IMG/VR virus record: IMGVR_UViG_3300037541_000170
Coordinates: 1 to 23,810 of that record
Source: a virus
Reading direction: 5' to 3' (one strand)
Length of the DNA: 23,810 bases
Below, in pieces: positions 1 to 7,479 of this stretch. Below the pieces are notes generated by a model. The model searched no databases. It had not been told where the DNA came from and worked only from the letters and a program-made list of their open reading frames with translations. The position numbers and the translations under genes were made by a program. The first letter of the stretch is position 1, and every line of letters starts with the position of its first letter.

Positions 1-614
1 ATTTGTTCTATAACTGATTCATCTCTTTGCACGAACCAATATTTAACACGTCTATTTTTAGGTATATGATCAAACTTGTGCTTTGCTTCTATATCTTTAC
101 GTAGTTGATCATTTTCTTCAATTAAATGTAATTTCCAATGCGCTCTACGTATTTCATCTTCTACCATTTCAAAATCAGTATTGATCAAACAATAGGCTAA
201 TACAGATTCTTTTTTACCAGTTAACCACATATAACCCTGCAACTGATAATAATAGTCTTTGTTTGGTATTTCGGTCTCGAACCATGGAAATGTTGAAGCA
301 TCCCAAGAACTCTTAACGTCAATTAATACCTCGTCTGTATTTACATCAGGCGTACCTGTTATCCAATCATTTTCAAATAGTTCGTCGTTTTTATAGATAA
401 AATTATAATTCAACACTTCGTTAACTAAAGCTATGGAAAGATCTTCTACTTGATTTCCTTTATCCGTGTAACGTGAACTAAACTCTTTTTTTATGCCGTA
501 CTTTTCTTCTAAGACCAAATCTTGAACGTACGTTTTTGCTGTTTGCGAAAGCACTTCACCGCTTTTACGGGGATTGCTCATTATCTTACCAATTTGAGAA
601 GCCCTGACTTTCAT
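1..614 (-). CDS. YqaJ/lambda-type recombination exonuclease, partial at the left edge
   Basis: The start ATG lies at 614-612 and overlaps the stop of the ERF gene (ATGA), so the two are translationally coupled. The frame stays open to base 1, so the C-terminus is missing; 204 codons are visible. The N-terminus (MKVRASQIGKIMSNPR) and the later segments GNQVEDLSIALVNE, NDWITGTPDV and LIDVKSSWD fit a YqaJ/lambda-exonuclease-type PD-(D/E)XK fold. The Asp of TPDV and the Asp-x-Lys of LIDVKSS are the likely metal site. In such phages the enzyme resects double-strand ends so that a single-strand annealing protein can act, and here it sits directly after the ERF gene. The family call rests on motifs and context. 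Confidence 0.75.
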   Translation of the reverse strand, partial: MKVRASQIGKIMSNPRKSGEVLSQTAKTYVQDLVLEEKYGIKKEFSSRYTDKGNQVEDLSIALVNEVLNYNFIYKNDELFENDWITGTPDVNTDEVLIDVKSSWDASTFPWFETEIPNKDYYYQLQGYMWLTGKKESVLAYCLINTDFEMVEDEIRRAHWKLHLIEENDQLRKDIEAKHKFDHIPKNRRVKYWFVQRDESVIEQ

Positions 615-1138
615 ACGTTTTCGATTAATTCAGTTTGCGCTTCTGTCAAACTAAAGTTAGCAATTAATTCTTCTTTAGTGTACTTACCTTCTGCAATAGC
701 TTCAAGAGCTTTACCTAATCTTTTTTGATCAATAGAAGGTTTTTTAGGTTCTCTTTTTACTTGCTCACCAGATGCATCTGTATCTTTGTCAGTTACAAGT
801 CCAAGCGCTGAACTTAATGCATAACGCCTAAAGTAAGTAACACCGCTTCCAAAACTTTGGTAATCGTTCATACCTTTTAACGTAACCTGCGGTATAGCTA
901 CTTTAGATTCTAATATTTCTCCTGTTTCAACATGAAAAATTACCGTACAAATATAGTCAACACCTTCTTTAGTGTCTAATAACTGAGTAAAACCTAATCC
1001 ATGTTTTTTTAATAAAGGATTGATTTTTTCAAAGATAGCGGGTAAATCAGCATAAGAATACCCAAAGCCTTGTGTTCCTTTGTGAATTACAGGAACCTCT
1101 TGTTGGAAGGCTGCCAACGATTTAAACAAATGTTTCAT
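611..1138 (-). CDS. erf: ERF-family single-strand annealing recombinase
   Basis: This 175-residue protein has the ERF signature: an N-terminal LFKSLAAFQQEVPVIHKGTQ segment, then YSYADLPAIFEKINPLLKKHGL, and the core YQSFGSGVTYFRRYALSSALGL around residues 93-115. ERF proteins anneal complementary single strands during phage recombination and genome circularisation. The exonuclease gene overlaps its end by 4 bp, giving a two-gene exonuclease/annealase module like Red or RecET. The C-terminal third (after about residue 118) is charged and probably flexible, as is usual in this family. A Bacteroidota-like -7 element (TATATTTG on the minus strand, 1162-1169) lies just upstream of the start. Confidence 0.85.
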   Translation of the reverse strand: MKHLFKSLAAFQQEVPVIHKGTQGFGYSYADLPAIFEKINPLLKKHGLGFTQLLDTKEGVDYICTVIFHVETGEILESKVAIPQVTLKGMNDYQSFGSGVTYFRRYALSSALGLVTDKDTDASGEQVKREPKKPSIDQKRLGKALEAIAEGKYTKEELIANFSLTEAQTELIENV

Positions 1139-1161
1139 AGCGTAAAAATTTTAGTTACATG

Positions 1162-1169
1162 CAAATATA
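1162..1169 (-). promoter_or_regulatory. Possible Bacteroidota -7 promoter element upstream of the ERF gene
   Basis: The minus strand reads TATATTTG, an exact TAnnTTTG match, about 24 nt upstream of the ERF start and just past the NinG stop. No TTTG is visible 19-21 nt further upstream, so only half of the consensus is present. It could be a weak internal promoter or chance in AT-rich DNA. Confidence 0.3.
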
Positions 1170-1173
1170 ATAA

Positions 1174-1695
1174 TTATATTTTAATATGATATATTTTTTC
1201 TTTATATATTTTAATTATTTCATTTAATTCTTGTTTAGTCCATTTTTTTACTTCATGAGCTTTAGCATGTAATTCTAGTAATTTATCTGCTCCTATTCTT
1301 TTTTGTATACCTATTTGATAGTTGATCAAATTTCCGTGTTTATACTGGTTACAAGTAACACACTGAGCATGTACATTATCCTCATCAAAAGTTACCGACT
1401 TATGTCCACCCATTGAAAAATAGTGCCCAGCGTCATACTTACTTGTTAAAGATTTTTCACAACTTATGCAAGGTTTATCCTTGTCGCGTAGTCGTATGTA
1501 CTTGTTAAATGTTATTTGAGCCAATTTAAGCAGTTCGGGAAGTGTTTGCAGTTCATCTTTTAATTGCTTTTTCTTTTTCTTCCATTGCTTTTCCTTTTCA
1601 ATTTCTACCCAAACTTTTACACAATTATGATCAAAACAATACTTTTGATTAAATCTTACAGGAGTAAATTCTATTTTACAATTTTTACATCTCAT
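1174..1695 (-). CDS. ninG: NinG/Rap-like recombination protein (zinc-binding, HNH-like)
   Basis: The 173-residue protein has an N-terminal zinc-finger-like pattern (Cys3, Cys6, Cys20, Cys25), a lysine-rich linker near residues 34-48, and a second metal motif. The second motif comprises PCISC (Cys76, Cys79), the DAGHYFS segment with His91, and the segment HAQCVTCNQYKHGN (Cys112, Cys115). That architecture matches lambda NinG/Rap, a Holliday-junction and recombination-junction nuclease that supports phage recombination. The gene sits between a helicase block and the ERF/exonuclease pair, which agrees with the role. Its start overlaps the end of the upstream coiled-coil gene by 4 bp. Confidence 0.8.
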   Translation of the reverse strand: MRCKNCKIEFTPVRFNQKYCFDHNCVKVWVEIEKEKQWKKKKKQLKDELQTLPELLKLAQITFNKYIRLRDKDKPCISCEKSLTSKYDAGHYFSMGGHKSVTFDEDNVHAQCVTCNQYKHGNLINYQIGIQKRIGADKLLELHAKAHEVKKWTKQELNEIIKIYKEKIYHIKI

Positions 1696-1985
1696 AACTC
1701 AGTAGTTAGGCTTTCAATTTCTGTTTTTAATTCCTTGTTTTCAACTTTTAATTCTAGATTTATTCTTTCAAGTCTAAAACACGTTTGCATAGCTGCCCTA
1801 TATTCCTTTTCTAGCGTGTGGTAAGCGTTTCGAACGTTGTTTAAGTCGATTAAACTTTGTTCCATTGAATCTATAAGGTCTTTTCTGTGGGGGTGTTTTT
1901 CTTTAATCTCGTCAACACTTGATCTGATTTTTGCAAAAGTGTGGTTAAGTAATACACTTGCTTTAATTAATGTGTAATCGTCCAT
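1692..1985 (-). CDS. Small coiled-coil protein of unknown function
   Basis: I do not recognise this 97-residue protein. It is predicted helical throughout, and the C-terminal half (ERINLELKVENKELKTEIES, about residues 73-92) shows heptad-like spacing of Leu and Ile among charged residues, typical of a coiled coil. It overlaps its neighbours at both ends (the helicase stop by 1 bp and the NinG start by 4 bp), so it belongs to the replication/recombination operon. It may be a dimerising accessory factor, but that is inference. Confidence 0.6.
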   Translation of the reverse strand: MDDYTLIKASVLLNHTFAKIRSSVDEIKEKHPHRKDLIDSMEQSLIDLNNVRNAYHTLEKEYRAAMQTCFRLERINLELKVENKELKTEIESLTTEL

Positions 1986-2848
1986 TATATTCCTTTTCTT
2001 ATGTTATCAATCGGGTTATTTCCATAAATCGTAAAACCTAAACCTCTATTAAATTCACACATAACCGGTTCATTTAATCCTGTAACTTTTCCACCTGTTT
2101 CGGTATCTTTAATTTTTTCTACATTAATCATGGTTACATATTTCATTGTTTCATGTTTGATCAACCGGTGAATTACAAACATGTCATCACAACGATTTAA
2201 AAATGCTTTTCCACCTTCTATGTGATCTTTTAACGGAGGTCTTAAATGTCCTTTAAATTCTCCATCTACATATAAATTTGAGTTTCTACCACTTTCTGTG
2301 TTAGGGTGCGTGTTAATATAGATAGTCATTCCTGTACGATTCACAAATTCTCTAGCTTTGTTCATGAAAATATAATTACCTTCATAACTCATTTCTCTAT
2401 CTAAACCAGTAAATGGATCAATTAATGCTACTTGACATTCTGATTTTTCAAATATTTCTAAAAGTTCTAATGGTTTATAAAGCTTTGAATTATCAACAAA
2501 ATAAAAAAATTGCTCTAAGTAACCTAAGTAAGATTGAATTTGTTGATTAGTCAAGTTTCTAAATGATTCACCTGAATACATTTGAATTAAATCTCTTAGA
2601 ATTTGTCCTTTTTGATTTTCACCTGACCATATACAAAACTTTAATCCGTGTTTAAGAGCAAGAACTAAAAAGTACCAATTAATCCAATATGTTTTACCGA
2701 CATTATCATGACCTAAAATAATATTTAGTTGCTTTTTCTTAAACCTTAAATAAGAATCTAGTTCACAATTTAATCCTAATCCTTCTTTTATCTTACCATC
2801 TTTGTAGTCTAATAGATATTGTATCGTATCTCCTTGTTTTGTTATCAT
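1985..2848 (-). CDS. RecA-fold replicative helicase-like ATPase (DnaB/RepA type)
   Basis: The protein is 287 residues. A Walker A motif, GHDNVGKT, lies at residues 46-53, and a Walker B-like strand (QVALIDPFTGL) has its Asp at 144. INTHPNT near residue 178 looks like a sensor/motif 3 segment. This layout fits the short RecA-like ATPases of phages related to RepA or DnaB helicases, without the N-terminal DnaB domain. The gene overlaps the replisome-organizer-like gene upstream by 4 bp, so helicase recruitment at the origin is the probable role. A recombination ATPase of the same fold is the main alternative. Confidence 0.7.
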   Translation of the reverse strand: MITKQGDTIQYLLDYKDGKIKEGLGLNCELDSYLRFKKKQLNIILGHDNVGKTYWINWYFLVLALKHGLKFCIWSGENQKGQILRDLIQMYSGESFRNLTNQQIQSYLGYLEQFFYFVDNSKLYKPLELLEIFEKSECQVALIDPFTGLDREMSYEGNYIFMNKAREFVNRTGMTIYINTHPNTESGRNSNLYVDGEFKGHLRPPLKDHIEGGKAFLNRCDDMFVIHRLIKHETMKYVTMINVEKIKDTETGGKVTGLNEPVMCEFNRGLGFTIYGNNPIDNIRKGI

Positions 2849-3495
2849 AACTTAAAATTTAGTCGATTCAATAATTTATCTGCTTCAGAAATATCATCAG
2901 AATTTTGTTTTTTATTTATTGATTCCCAAAATAATCCTTGCCAACCATTTTCGATTGAATTATTTATAACAAATTTACATTGATCAAAATTATAACTTTT
3001 CATTTTTTCGTAAATCTGTTTTATTGTAGGTTCTTTTATCGGTCTTTTTATCTGTTTTCGATAGCTAATCCACTCGTCTAATAATACTTCTTTTTCATTC
3101 TTTTCTTTCTTATCATTCTTGTTTGTCGTTAGTTGATTGTTGATTGTTTGTTGTTTGTTTGTTAGTTGTCTGTTAGTTTGATCATTTTCATCTTGGTAAC
3201 TATCATATTTACAAATAGTTACGATACTATATCTGTTTGTTGATTTTAATGAAATTTCATTTGTGTTTTCAAACTTTTTTAATAACGTTCTAATTGATTG
3301 AATACTTATTCCAGTATCTGCAGAAATCTTATTTAAAGAGGCCACTAATTGACCTCTTTTTATTGTTATTCCTTGCCATTGTAGATCTTTATGATTTGCT
3401 TTTAAAATTAGATATATAAATAAATGAACTGCTTCTGTTTTTTCAAACCACTGCCATTCAAGAAACTTTCTATGTATCTTTATCCATCCACTCAT
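2845..3495 (-). CDS. Replisome organizer-like winged-helix protein
   Basis: This 216-residue protein starts MSGWIKIHRKFLEWQWFEK, followed by a helix-turn-helix region (residues about 55-75, SADTGISIQSIRTLLKKFEN). This N-terminal arrangement is characteristic of phage replication initiators and DnaD-like replisome organizers. A low-complexity Asn/Thr/Lys linker (about 105-130) separates it from a C-terminal helical segment with a YNFDQCKFVINNSIENGWQG motif, similar to DnaD C-terminal tails. It is coupled to the helicase gene by a 4-bp overlap. Known relatives bind the origin and load the helicase. Confidence 0.65.
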   Translation of the reverse strand: MSGWIKIHRKFLEWQWFEKTEAVHLFIYLILKANHKDLQWQGITIKRGQLVASLNKISADTGISIQSIRTLLKKFENTNEISLKSTNRYSIVTICKYDSYQDENDQTNRQLTNKQQTINNQLTTNKNDKKEKNEKEVLLDEWISYRKQIKRPIKEPTIKQIYEKMKSYNFDQCKFVINNSIENGWQGLFWESINKKQNSDDISEADKLLNRLNFKL

Positions 3496-3911
3496 ATAAT
3501 TAGTTTTTGTTGTAAAAGGTCGCTAATATACAAAAAGCATGATTTTTCTTCTTTAAATGATTTTTTTAACTTGATCAAAACTTCTTCCTTTTTACAAATA
3601 GGCTCGATATAAGCATAGTTATCTACTAATTGAATAAATACATATAAATCTGAATTTAAATGCTCATTAGCGCGCTCTAAATCGCAGTTAAACGTATATG
3701 TTTTTGCTTTAGTTGCCTTTACTTGATATGTTAAGCCTTTATGATCAGCAAAATCAATTTTTTGAAAATCACGGTCGGCTGATTGATGAAATAATGGCTC
3801 ATCTGCAAAATTAAATGTATACCATAATTCAAATATCTTTTCACCTATAAAACCTGTAGATTCGTTTCTAATTTCTGAAGGTATTCTAATTTTAGCTAAA
3901 TATGTTCTCAT
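3492..3911 (-). CDS. PD-(D/E)XK-like nuclease candidate
   Basis: The 139-residue protein carries the pattern expected of a restriction-endonuclease-like fold: a helix Glu in GFIGEKIFELW (Glu24), the Asp of FQKIDFAD (Asp53), and a TYQVKATKAK strand with Gln63-x-Lys65 in place of the usual (D/E)xK. The lineup suggests a small nuclease such as a Holliday-junction resolvase or an endonuclease acting on host DNA. It lies between the MazG gene and the replisome organizer and overlaps the latter by 4 bp. The Gln for Glu/Asp change occurs in some active subfamilies, so it does not rule out activity. I have no exact family name. Confidence 0.5.
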   Translation of the reverse strand: MRTYLAKIRIPSEIRNESTGFIGEKIFELWYTFNFADEPLFHQSADRDFQKIDFADHKGLTYQVKATKAKTYTFNCDLERANEHLNSDLYVFIQLVDNYAYIEPICKKEEVLIKLKKSFKEEKSCFLYISDLLQQKLII

Positions 3912-3912
3912 T

Positions 3913-4206
3913 TTAATCTTTTTTAAATGTTCCGTTTTCCATTTTTCCTGTTCTATTTTTGATCACATCATAAGCTGAATCAATGCAATCTTCTAATCGA
4001 TATCCGCAAAGTTCTGATAAGTTTACCAAAACTACAACACAATCACCTAGCGCATCAATTATTTCTTCTTGATCATTTTTTAGTATCGCTTTAGCTAATT
4101 CGCCAGCTTCTTCTTGTAATTTAATATACTGTGTTTTTGCATCTCCTTTTTCATAGATACCTTTTGTTTTAGCCCATTCTCTAATTAATTCAAATTTAGT
4201 TTTCAT
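3913..4206 (-). CDS. mazG: MazG-type nucleotide pyrophosphohydrolase
   Basis: This 97-residue protein shows the all-alpha NTP-pyrophosphatase signature. KLQEEAGELAKAIL (residues about 29-42) supplies the EExxE metal motif, and EEIIDALGDCVVVLVNL (about 47-63) supplies the ExxD half. Members hydrolyse (d)NTPs to (d)NMPs plus pyrophosphate. Placed directly after a nucleotide hydroxymethylase gene, it may remove an unmodified dNTP from the pool or supply the dNMP substrate. The substrate cannot be read from sequence. The gene is 2 bp from the hydroxymethylase and 1 bp from the nuclease gene. Confidence 0.8.
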   Translation of the reverse strand: MKTKFELIREWAKTKGIYEKGDAKTQYIKLQEEAGELAKAILKNDQEEIIDALGDCVVVLVNLSELCGYRLEDCIDSAYDVIKNRTGKMENGTFKKD

Positions 4207-4208
4207 AT

Positions 4209-4841
4209 TTATTTATTTAAAAAGTTACTATATAAGTGCATGTTAGAAGTAAAGTGATAATACCAACCAACTTCTATATTTAATTCATTTGCTATTAGTT
4301 CTTGTAATTTTGAAAAACAATATTGATCATTGCAAAATCCAAACCATAGGTCATTTGATCTCATATTAACTGTCATGCACAACATTTCATCTACTATTTG
4401 AAAATGAATTGATAAAGTGCAAGGAGTATCGTTACTATAAGAATCAATTTCTTTTCCGTCGTAAATTGATATTACAGCGTGTCTTGTATTTTTATTTGTT
4501 TTTAATTTGTTTATTATTTTATTTAATTGATCATTTCTTAACCATTGCCAACCATAATTAGATCTTACTAAATTATGTTCATCCATGTGTTTTTTCCATA
4601 TCGGTGCTCTTTTAGATATTTCAGAAGCGTCAGGATTTCCTGATAAATACCATTGCCATTCAAATTCTGCATAATCTTTATTCCATTTTCTATAATTAGT
4701 ATTTATCTCATTATCTAATGGATTCTGCAAATAAAATCCGATGTTAAACATTGTTTGAGTATCATCAATTTCTTTTCCGTGTAAATTGATTAAATTATAA
4801 AGATATTCAAATGCTTGTTGAGCGTTATTAAAGTTATTCAT
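4209..4841 (-). CDS. Thymidylate-synthase-fold deoxynucleotide hydroxymethylase (T4 gp42-like)
   Basis: The 210-residue protein belongs to the thymidylate synthase superfamily. NDTPCTLSIHF holds the nucleophile Cys141, TRHAVI the phosphate-binding Arg120, and NMRSNDLWFGFCNDQY (159-174) the Arg-Ser phosphate site and base-recognition residues. Near the end is HFTSNMHLYSNF, equivalent to the GDAHIY strand. The block NMRSND-x-x-FGF-x-ND is nearly the same as I recall for T4 dCMP hydroxymethylase, where the Asp of ND replaces the Asn that thymidylate synthases use to select dUMP. Here that residue is Asp172. A dCMP or dUMP hydroxymethylase making a 5-hydroxymethyl nucleotide is therefore more likely than a thymidylate synthase. 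It overlaps the PLP gene by 8 bp. Confidence 0.75.
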   Translation of the reverse strand: MNNFNNAQQAFEYLYNLINLHGKEIDDTQTMFNIGFYLQNPLDNEINTNYRKWNKDYAEFEWQWYLSGNPDASEISKRAPIWKKHMDEHNLVRSNYGWQWLRNDQLNKIINKLKTNKNTRHAVISIYDGKEIDSYSNDTPCTLSIHFQIVDEMLCMTVNMRSNDLWFGFCNDQYCFSKLQELIANELNIEVGWYYHFTSNMHLYSNFLNK

Positions 4842-5679
4842 GATTCCAATTTCTAAATGAGTTAATACTACTTTTATCTAAGTTTGATTTTAAATTACCT
4901 GCGACATTCCAAAAAAGATCTCCAGGTTGAAGATATTCCCAAACCTTGGCATCATAATTAGACGCGCTAGGAAAAGGAGGTATAATTTTACTATTTGTGC
5001 TAAAATCCTGGTAATGACCAATTACATTTGCTCTGCCTTTTTCTCCGTCATGTATATTCCTAGCTACCGCTAAACCGTTTGCAGTGGCATTCGGCCATGC
5101 TATTTGCAATGCTCTGTTTAGTACGCCTGTTGAAAATGCAGTCCAAAAAGAATTAGGTTCTTTTATTTTTATAGCAGTTTTTATGATCATAGCCGTAACT
5201 AAAGGATGTTTTAACCCTAATGGAATAAAGAAGGCCCCATTTTCTTCTGCGTATCTTTTAGCTATTAGATTCAAATTCGGCATAGCGGCAATTCTATAAA
5301 AATGATATTCGCAACCATTTTCAATGCAATAAGCTTGATGTTCTGAGATTTCTTTAGAACTTGGCATAAATAATACAAGCTTTTTTCCGTATTGTTTACA
5401 TAATTTAGTTAACGAAACGCCTGCATAACCAAATCTAGGTTGAACATATACAATAGTATCTGACTTACAATTAGCGATTAATGCTTCTCCTGCTCTTGCT
5501 TTTGAACCTACCTCTAGTAGATCTTCTCTAACTACATTAATACCGTTATGATCTTCAATAATAGGATCAGGAAAACTACTTTTAAAATCTTCTACCATTT
5601 CTAAATACTCATCTAAACTGTATATTGAATCAACATTATAGTTTGAAGTTGTAACCGTAAATTTTTCTATCTTATTCAT
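4834..5679 (-). CDS. Fold-type-II PLP-dependent enzyme in the DNA-modification cluster
   Basis: The 281-residue protein resembles fold-type-II PLP enzymes (ACC deaminase, D-cysteine desulfhydrase, threonine synthase). LLEVGSKARAGEAL corresponds to the GNKxRKxE motif with the likely Schiff-base Lys60. YVQPRFGYAGVSLTKLCKQYG (from residue 78) matches the substrate-loop strand and helix. AFSTGVLNRAL (about 181-191) matches the glycine-rich phosphate-binding loop. Sequence identity to known enzymes looks low. The gene overlaps both neighbours by 8 bp, between an amino-acid:DNA transferase-like gene and the hydroxymethylase. Thymidine hypermodification pathways are known to use PLP enzymes to trim an amino acid attached to the base; that role is inferred here. 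Amino-acid supply is the alternative. Confidence 0.6.
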   Translation of the reverse strand: MNKIEKFTVTTSNYNVDSIYSLDEYLEMVEDFKSSFPDPIIEDHNGINVVREDLLEVGSKARAGEALIANCKSDTIVYVQPRFGYAGVSLTKLCKQYGKKLVLFMPSSKEISEHQAYCIENGCEYHFYRIAAMPNLNLIAKRYAEENGAFFIPLGLKHPLVTAMIIKTAIKIKEPNSFWTAFSTGVLNRALQIAWPNATANGLAVARNIHDGEKGRANVIGHYQDFSTNSKIIPPFPSASNYDAKVWEYLQPGDLFWNVAGNLKSNLDKSSINSFRNWNHE

Positions 5680-6583
5680 GACTTAAATTGTTTTTATAAA
5701 TAATATTATTGTTAGCTTTTATATGCGCTTCAGATTGAAAGTTTTCAATATATCTAATAAAATCACACGCAACGTCTTCCATGTCATACGGTTTGCTATA
5801 ATTGCCTGTAATATCGCAAAGATATCTTAACGCTTTATCTGTATTCATCTTAGGTAAAATCATTTTCAAGCATTTTTTTGCATTACTTCCGACATATACA
5901 TCTGAATCTTGATCAACAAGATCAGGAAAATATTCCGCCATATCCATTGCAAAAGCTGTTAATACAAAGTTTTGACGATTATAACCTTTTTTTAATAGCC
6001 AATCATTTCCTTGATCAACTATTTCTTTAATGCCTGTTTTACCAGGTTTATTAATAAGATTAGTAAGATAATTAACCAAATCCATTGATTCATGCATTAT
6101 ATAGTTTCTAAGACCTCCTTTTATCATCGGTAATAAATATCCTTTGACATCGCAAAATCCTTTCTCTGGTATTACTCTAATCCAATCTTCATGTAAAGAC
6201 CAACCTTTTCTTAATTCTTCAACAATCCAAAAATTACCAAAACCGTGTGTGCCGAAAGGTTTTTGATCACCAATTTTAGGTATGTAATTAATCCCAGATC
6301 CGCAAAGTCTAAATAGATAACACATTTTAATAAAATTATCAGATGTTAATCTATCGCCTAAGTTCGTAAAATAAATGCCATTTTTTTTAGGATCATTTTC
6401 TCTATATATAATTGCTTCAGGCAATGAACTAAATGCAGCAAATCTACGGTTTACAACATCGTAAATTGGTACATTCCAAACTAAATCATCATTAATATCT
6501 TCTTTAGTCCAATTTTTGCCTTGAAATTTTAACTCTTGCATTTTTTTTGCTTTAGAGTAATAATTTGTGAATTGTGTTAACAT
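5672..6583 (-). CDS. Alpha-glutamyl/putrescinyl-thymine pyrophosphorylase-like protein (amino acid:DNA transferase candidate)
   Basis: I chose the ATG at 6583-6581 (303 residues) because it sits 1 nt after the upstream stop. An in-frame ATG at 6613 would add ten residues and overlap the SGNH gene by 29 bp. Counting from that longer start, the helix-hairpin-helix-like segment is FGTHGFGNFWIVEELRKG (120-137), followed by LVDQDSDVYVGSNAKKCL (232-249) and MEDVACDFIRYIENF (278-292). These resemble features I recall from the glycosylase-fold aGPT-PPlase families described by Aravind and colleagues: a GxGxFxAxE hairpin, DxxxVxxGxxA, and a final DVExxLCEFxKY helix. Such enzymes join an amino acid or polyamine to an activated 5-hydroxymethyl pyrimidine in DNA. 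Identity is remote, and the related kinase helical domain is an alternative. Confidence 0.55.
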   Translation of the reverse strand: MLTQFTNYYSKAKKMQELKFQGKNWTKEDINDDLVWNVPIYDVVNRRFAAFSSLPEAIIYRENDPKKNGIYFTNLGDRLTSDNFIKMCYLFRLCGSGINYIPKIGDQKPFGTHGFGNFWIVEELRKGWSLHEDWIRVIPEKGFCDVKGYLLPMIKGGLRNYIMHESMDLVNYLTNLINKPGKTGIKEIVDQGNDWLLKKGYNRQNFVLTAFAMDMAEYFPDLVDQDSDVYVGSNAKKCLKMILPKMNTDKALRYLCDITGNYSKPYDMEDVACDFIRYIENFQSEAHIKANNNIIYKNNLSHE

Positions 6584-6584
6584 G

Positions 6585-7478
6585 TTAAAATAGTTTAGGT
6601 TGTTTTTGTACATTATTAATATAAAATTTAGGTCTTAAGTGAACCGATTGCTTAGGTTCCATTACTTCAAAACTTAAATCTCCATCTTCATTTAAATAAC
6701 TACTCGGCCATTCTATATATGGTAATCCTGATTGAATTATTATATCATTAGCCACTTCTCTTAGAGATTTTCTTAATTCTTTCGATCCAAAAAAGTTATA
6801 GCCTTTATACTGACCAGATTGAGGTATTTTACGCGATTCATCTTCTACAGGAAGTAATGTTACCAAAGTTACATTATATTTTGAAGCATAATCAACATAT
6901 CTTTTAAAAAGTTTTTTAGTTGCTTCAATAGGATCTTCTTGTCTAGCTAAATGAAATCTCAGATCTATATTTCCAAAATACATTATAATATGATCATAAC
7001 CAGATAGATCAATATTTAATCTTAAAAAGCCAAAAAGTGTTTTTCCGTCATTTCTAGAAATCTCGTAATTTTCATTTGGCCATACACTTAGACTATGACT
7101 ATCTCCAATAACTAAATTTTTTCTTTTTGGCAATTCTATTAATTTAAGATCTTCAACATTATCATAAAGATTAAGTTTTCTAACTTTTGAAAAATCATTT
7201 AATTGAAATCCATCTAAACTATATAGATCTCCTTTATAATTATTTAATTTTTCCGCTCTTAGCAATACATCATCATTAATGCCTCCTATAATATTAAACT
7301 TACCAGGTCTAAAATTAACACCATGGTATATTATCAACTTATCATATTGATCCCAATTATCATTTTCTTTTAATACGTCTGCGTTAAATAATTTAGATAC
7401 AATATTCACCATTCCTGCCGAGTGTGAATTTTCTGAAGTTGCAGGGTTATTCAATACCCCGATGATTCCTGTTTTCAT
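6585..7478 (-). CDS. SGNH/GDSL-like hydrolase in the modification cluster
   Basis: The protein is 297 residues. Residues 124-131 read IGDSHSLS, a GDS(L/H) nucleophile block with Ser127. YFGNIDLRFHL (167-177) gives the block III Gly-Asn and the Arg-His pair seen in an SGNH subfamily with a GExDCRxHI motif. SVHLRP (278-283) supplies the likely catalytic His280. The usual Asp three residues before that His is Gln277, which is unusual. Residues 1-120 form an extra N-terminal region I do not recognise. The family contains esterases, deacetylases and acyltransferases. Position at the head of a base-modification operon suggests a role on a modified nucleotide or on DNA, but this is inference. Confidence 0.55.
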   Translation of the reverse strand: MKTGIIGVLNNPATSENSHSAGMVNIVSKLFNADVLKENDNWDQYDKLIIYHGVNFRPGKFNIIGGINDDVLLRAEKLNNYKGDLYSLDGFQLNDFSKVRKLNLYDNVEDLKLIELPKRKNLVIGDSHSLSVWPNENYEISRNDGKTLFGFLRLNIDLSGYDHIIMYFGNIDLRFHLARQEDPIEATKKLFKRYVDYASKYNVTLVTLLPVEDESRKIPQSGQYKGYNFFGSKELRKSLREVANDIIIQSGLPYIEWPSSYLNEDGDLSFEVMEPKQSVHLRPKFYINNVQKQPKLF

Positions 7479-7479
7479 G

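Noticed and set aside
1985-2848. The P-loop protein as the missing hydroxymethyl-base DNA kinase
   Set aside because: Its Walker motifs and coupling to a replisome-organizer gene fit a RecA-fold helicase better, and no kinase helical domain is visible.
4209-4841. Ordinary thymidylate synthase
   Set aside because: The superfamily is right, but the segment NMRSND...FGF-x-ND and short length resemble phage hydroxymethylases, and the base-selecting Asn of thymidylate synthase is Asp172.
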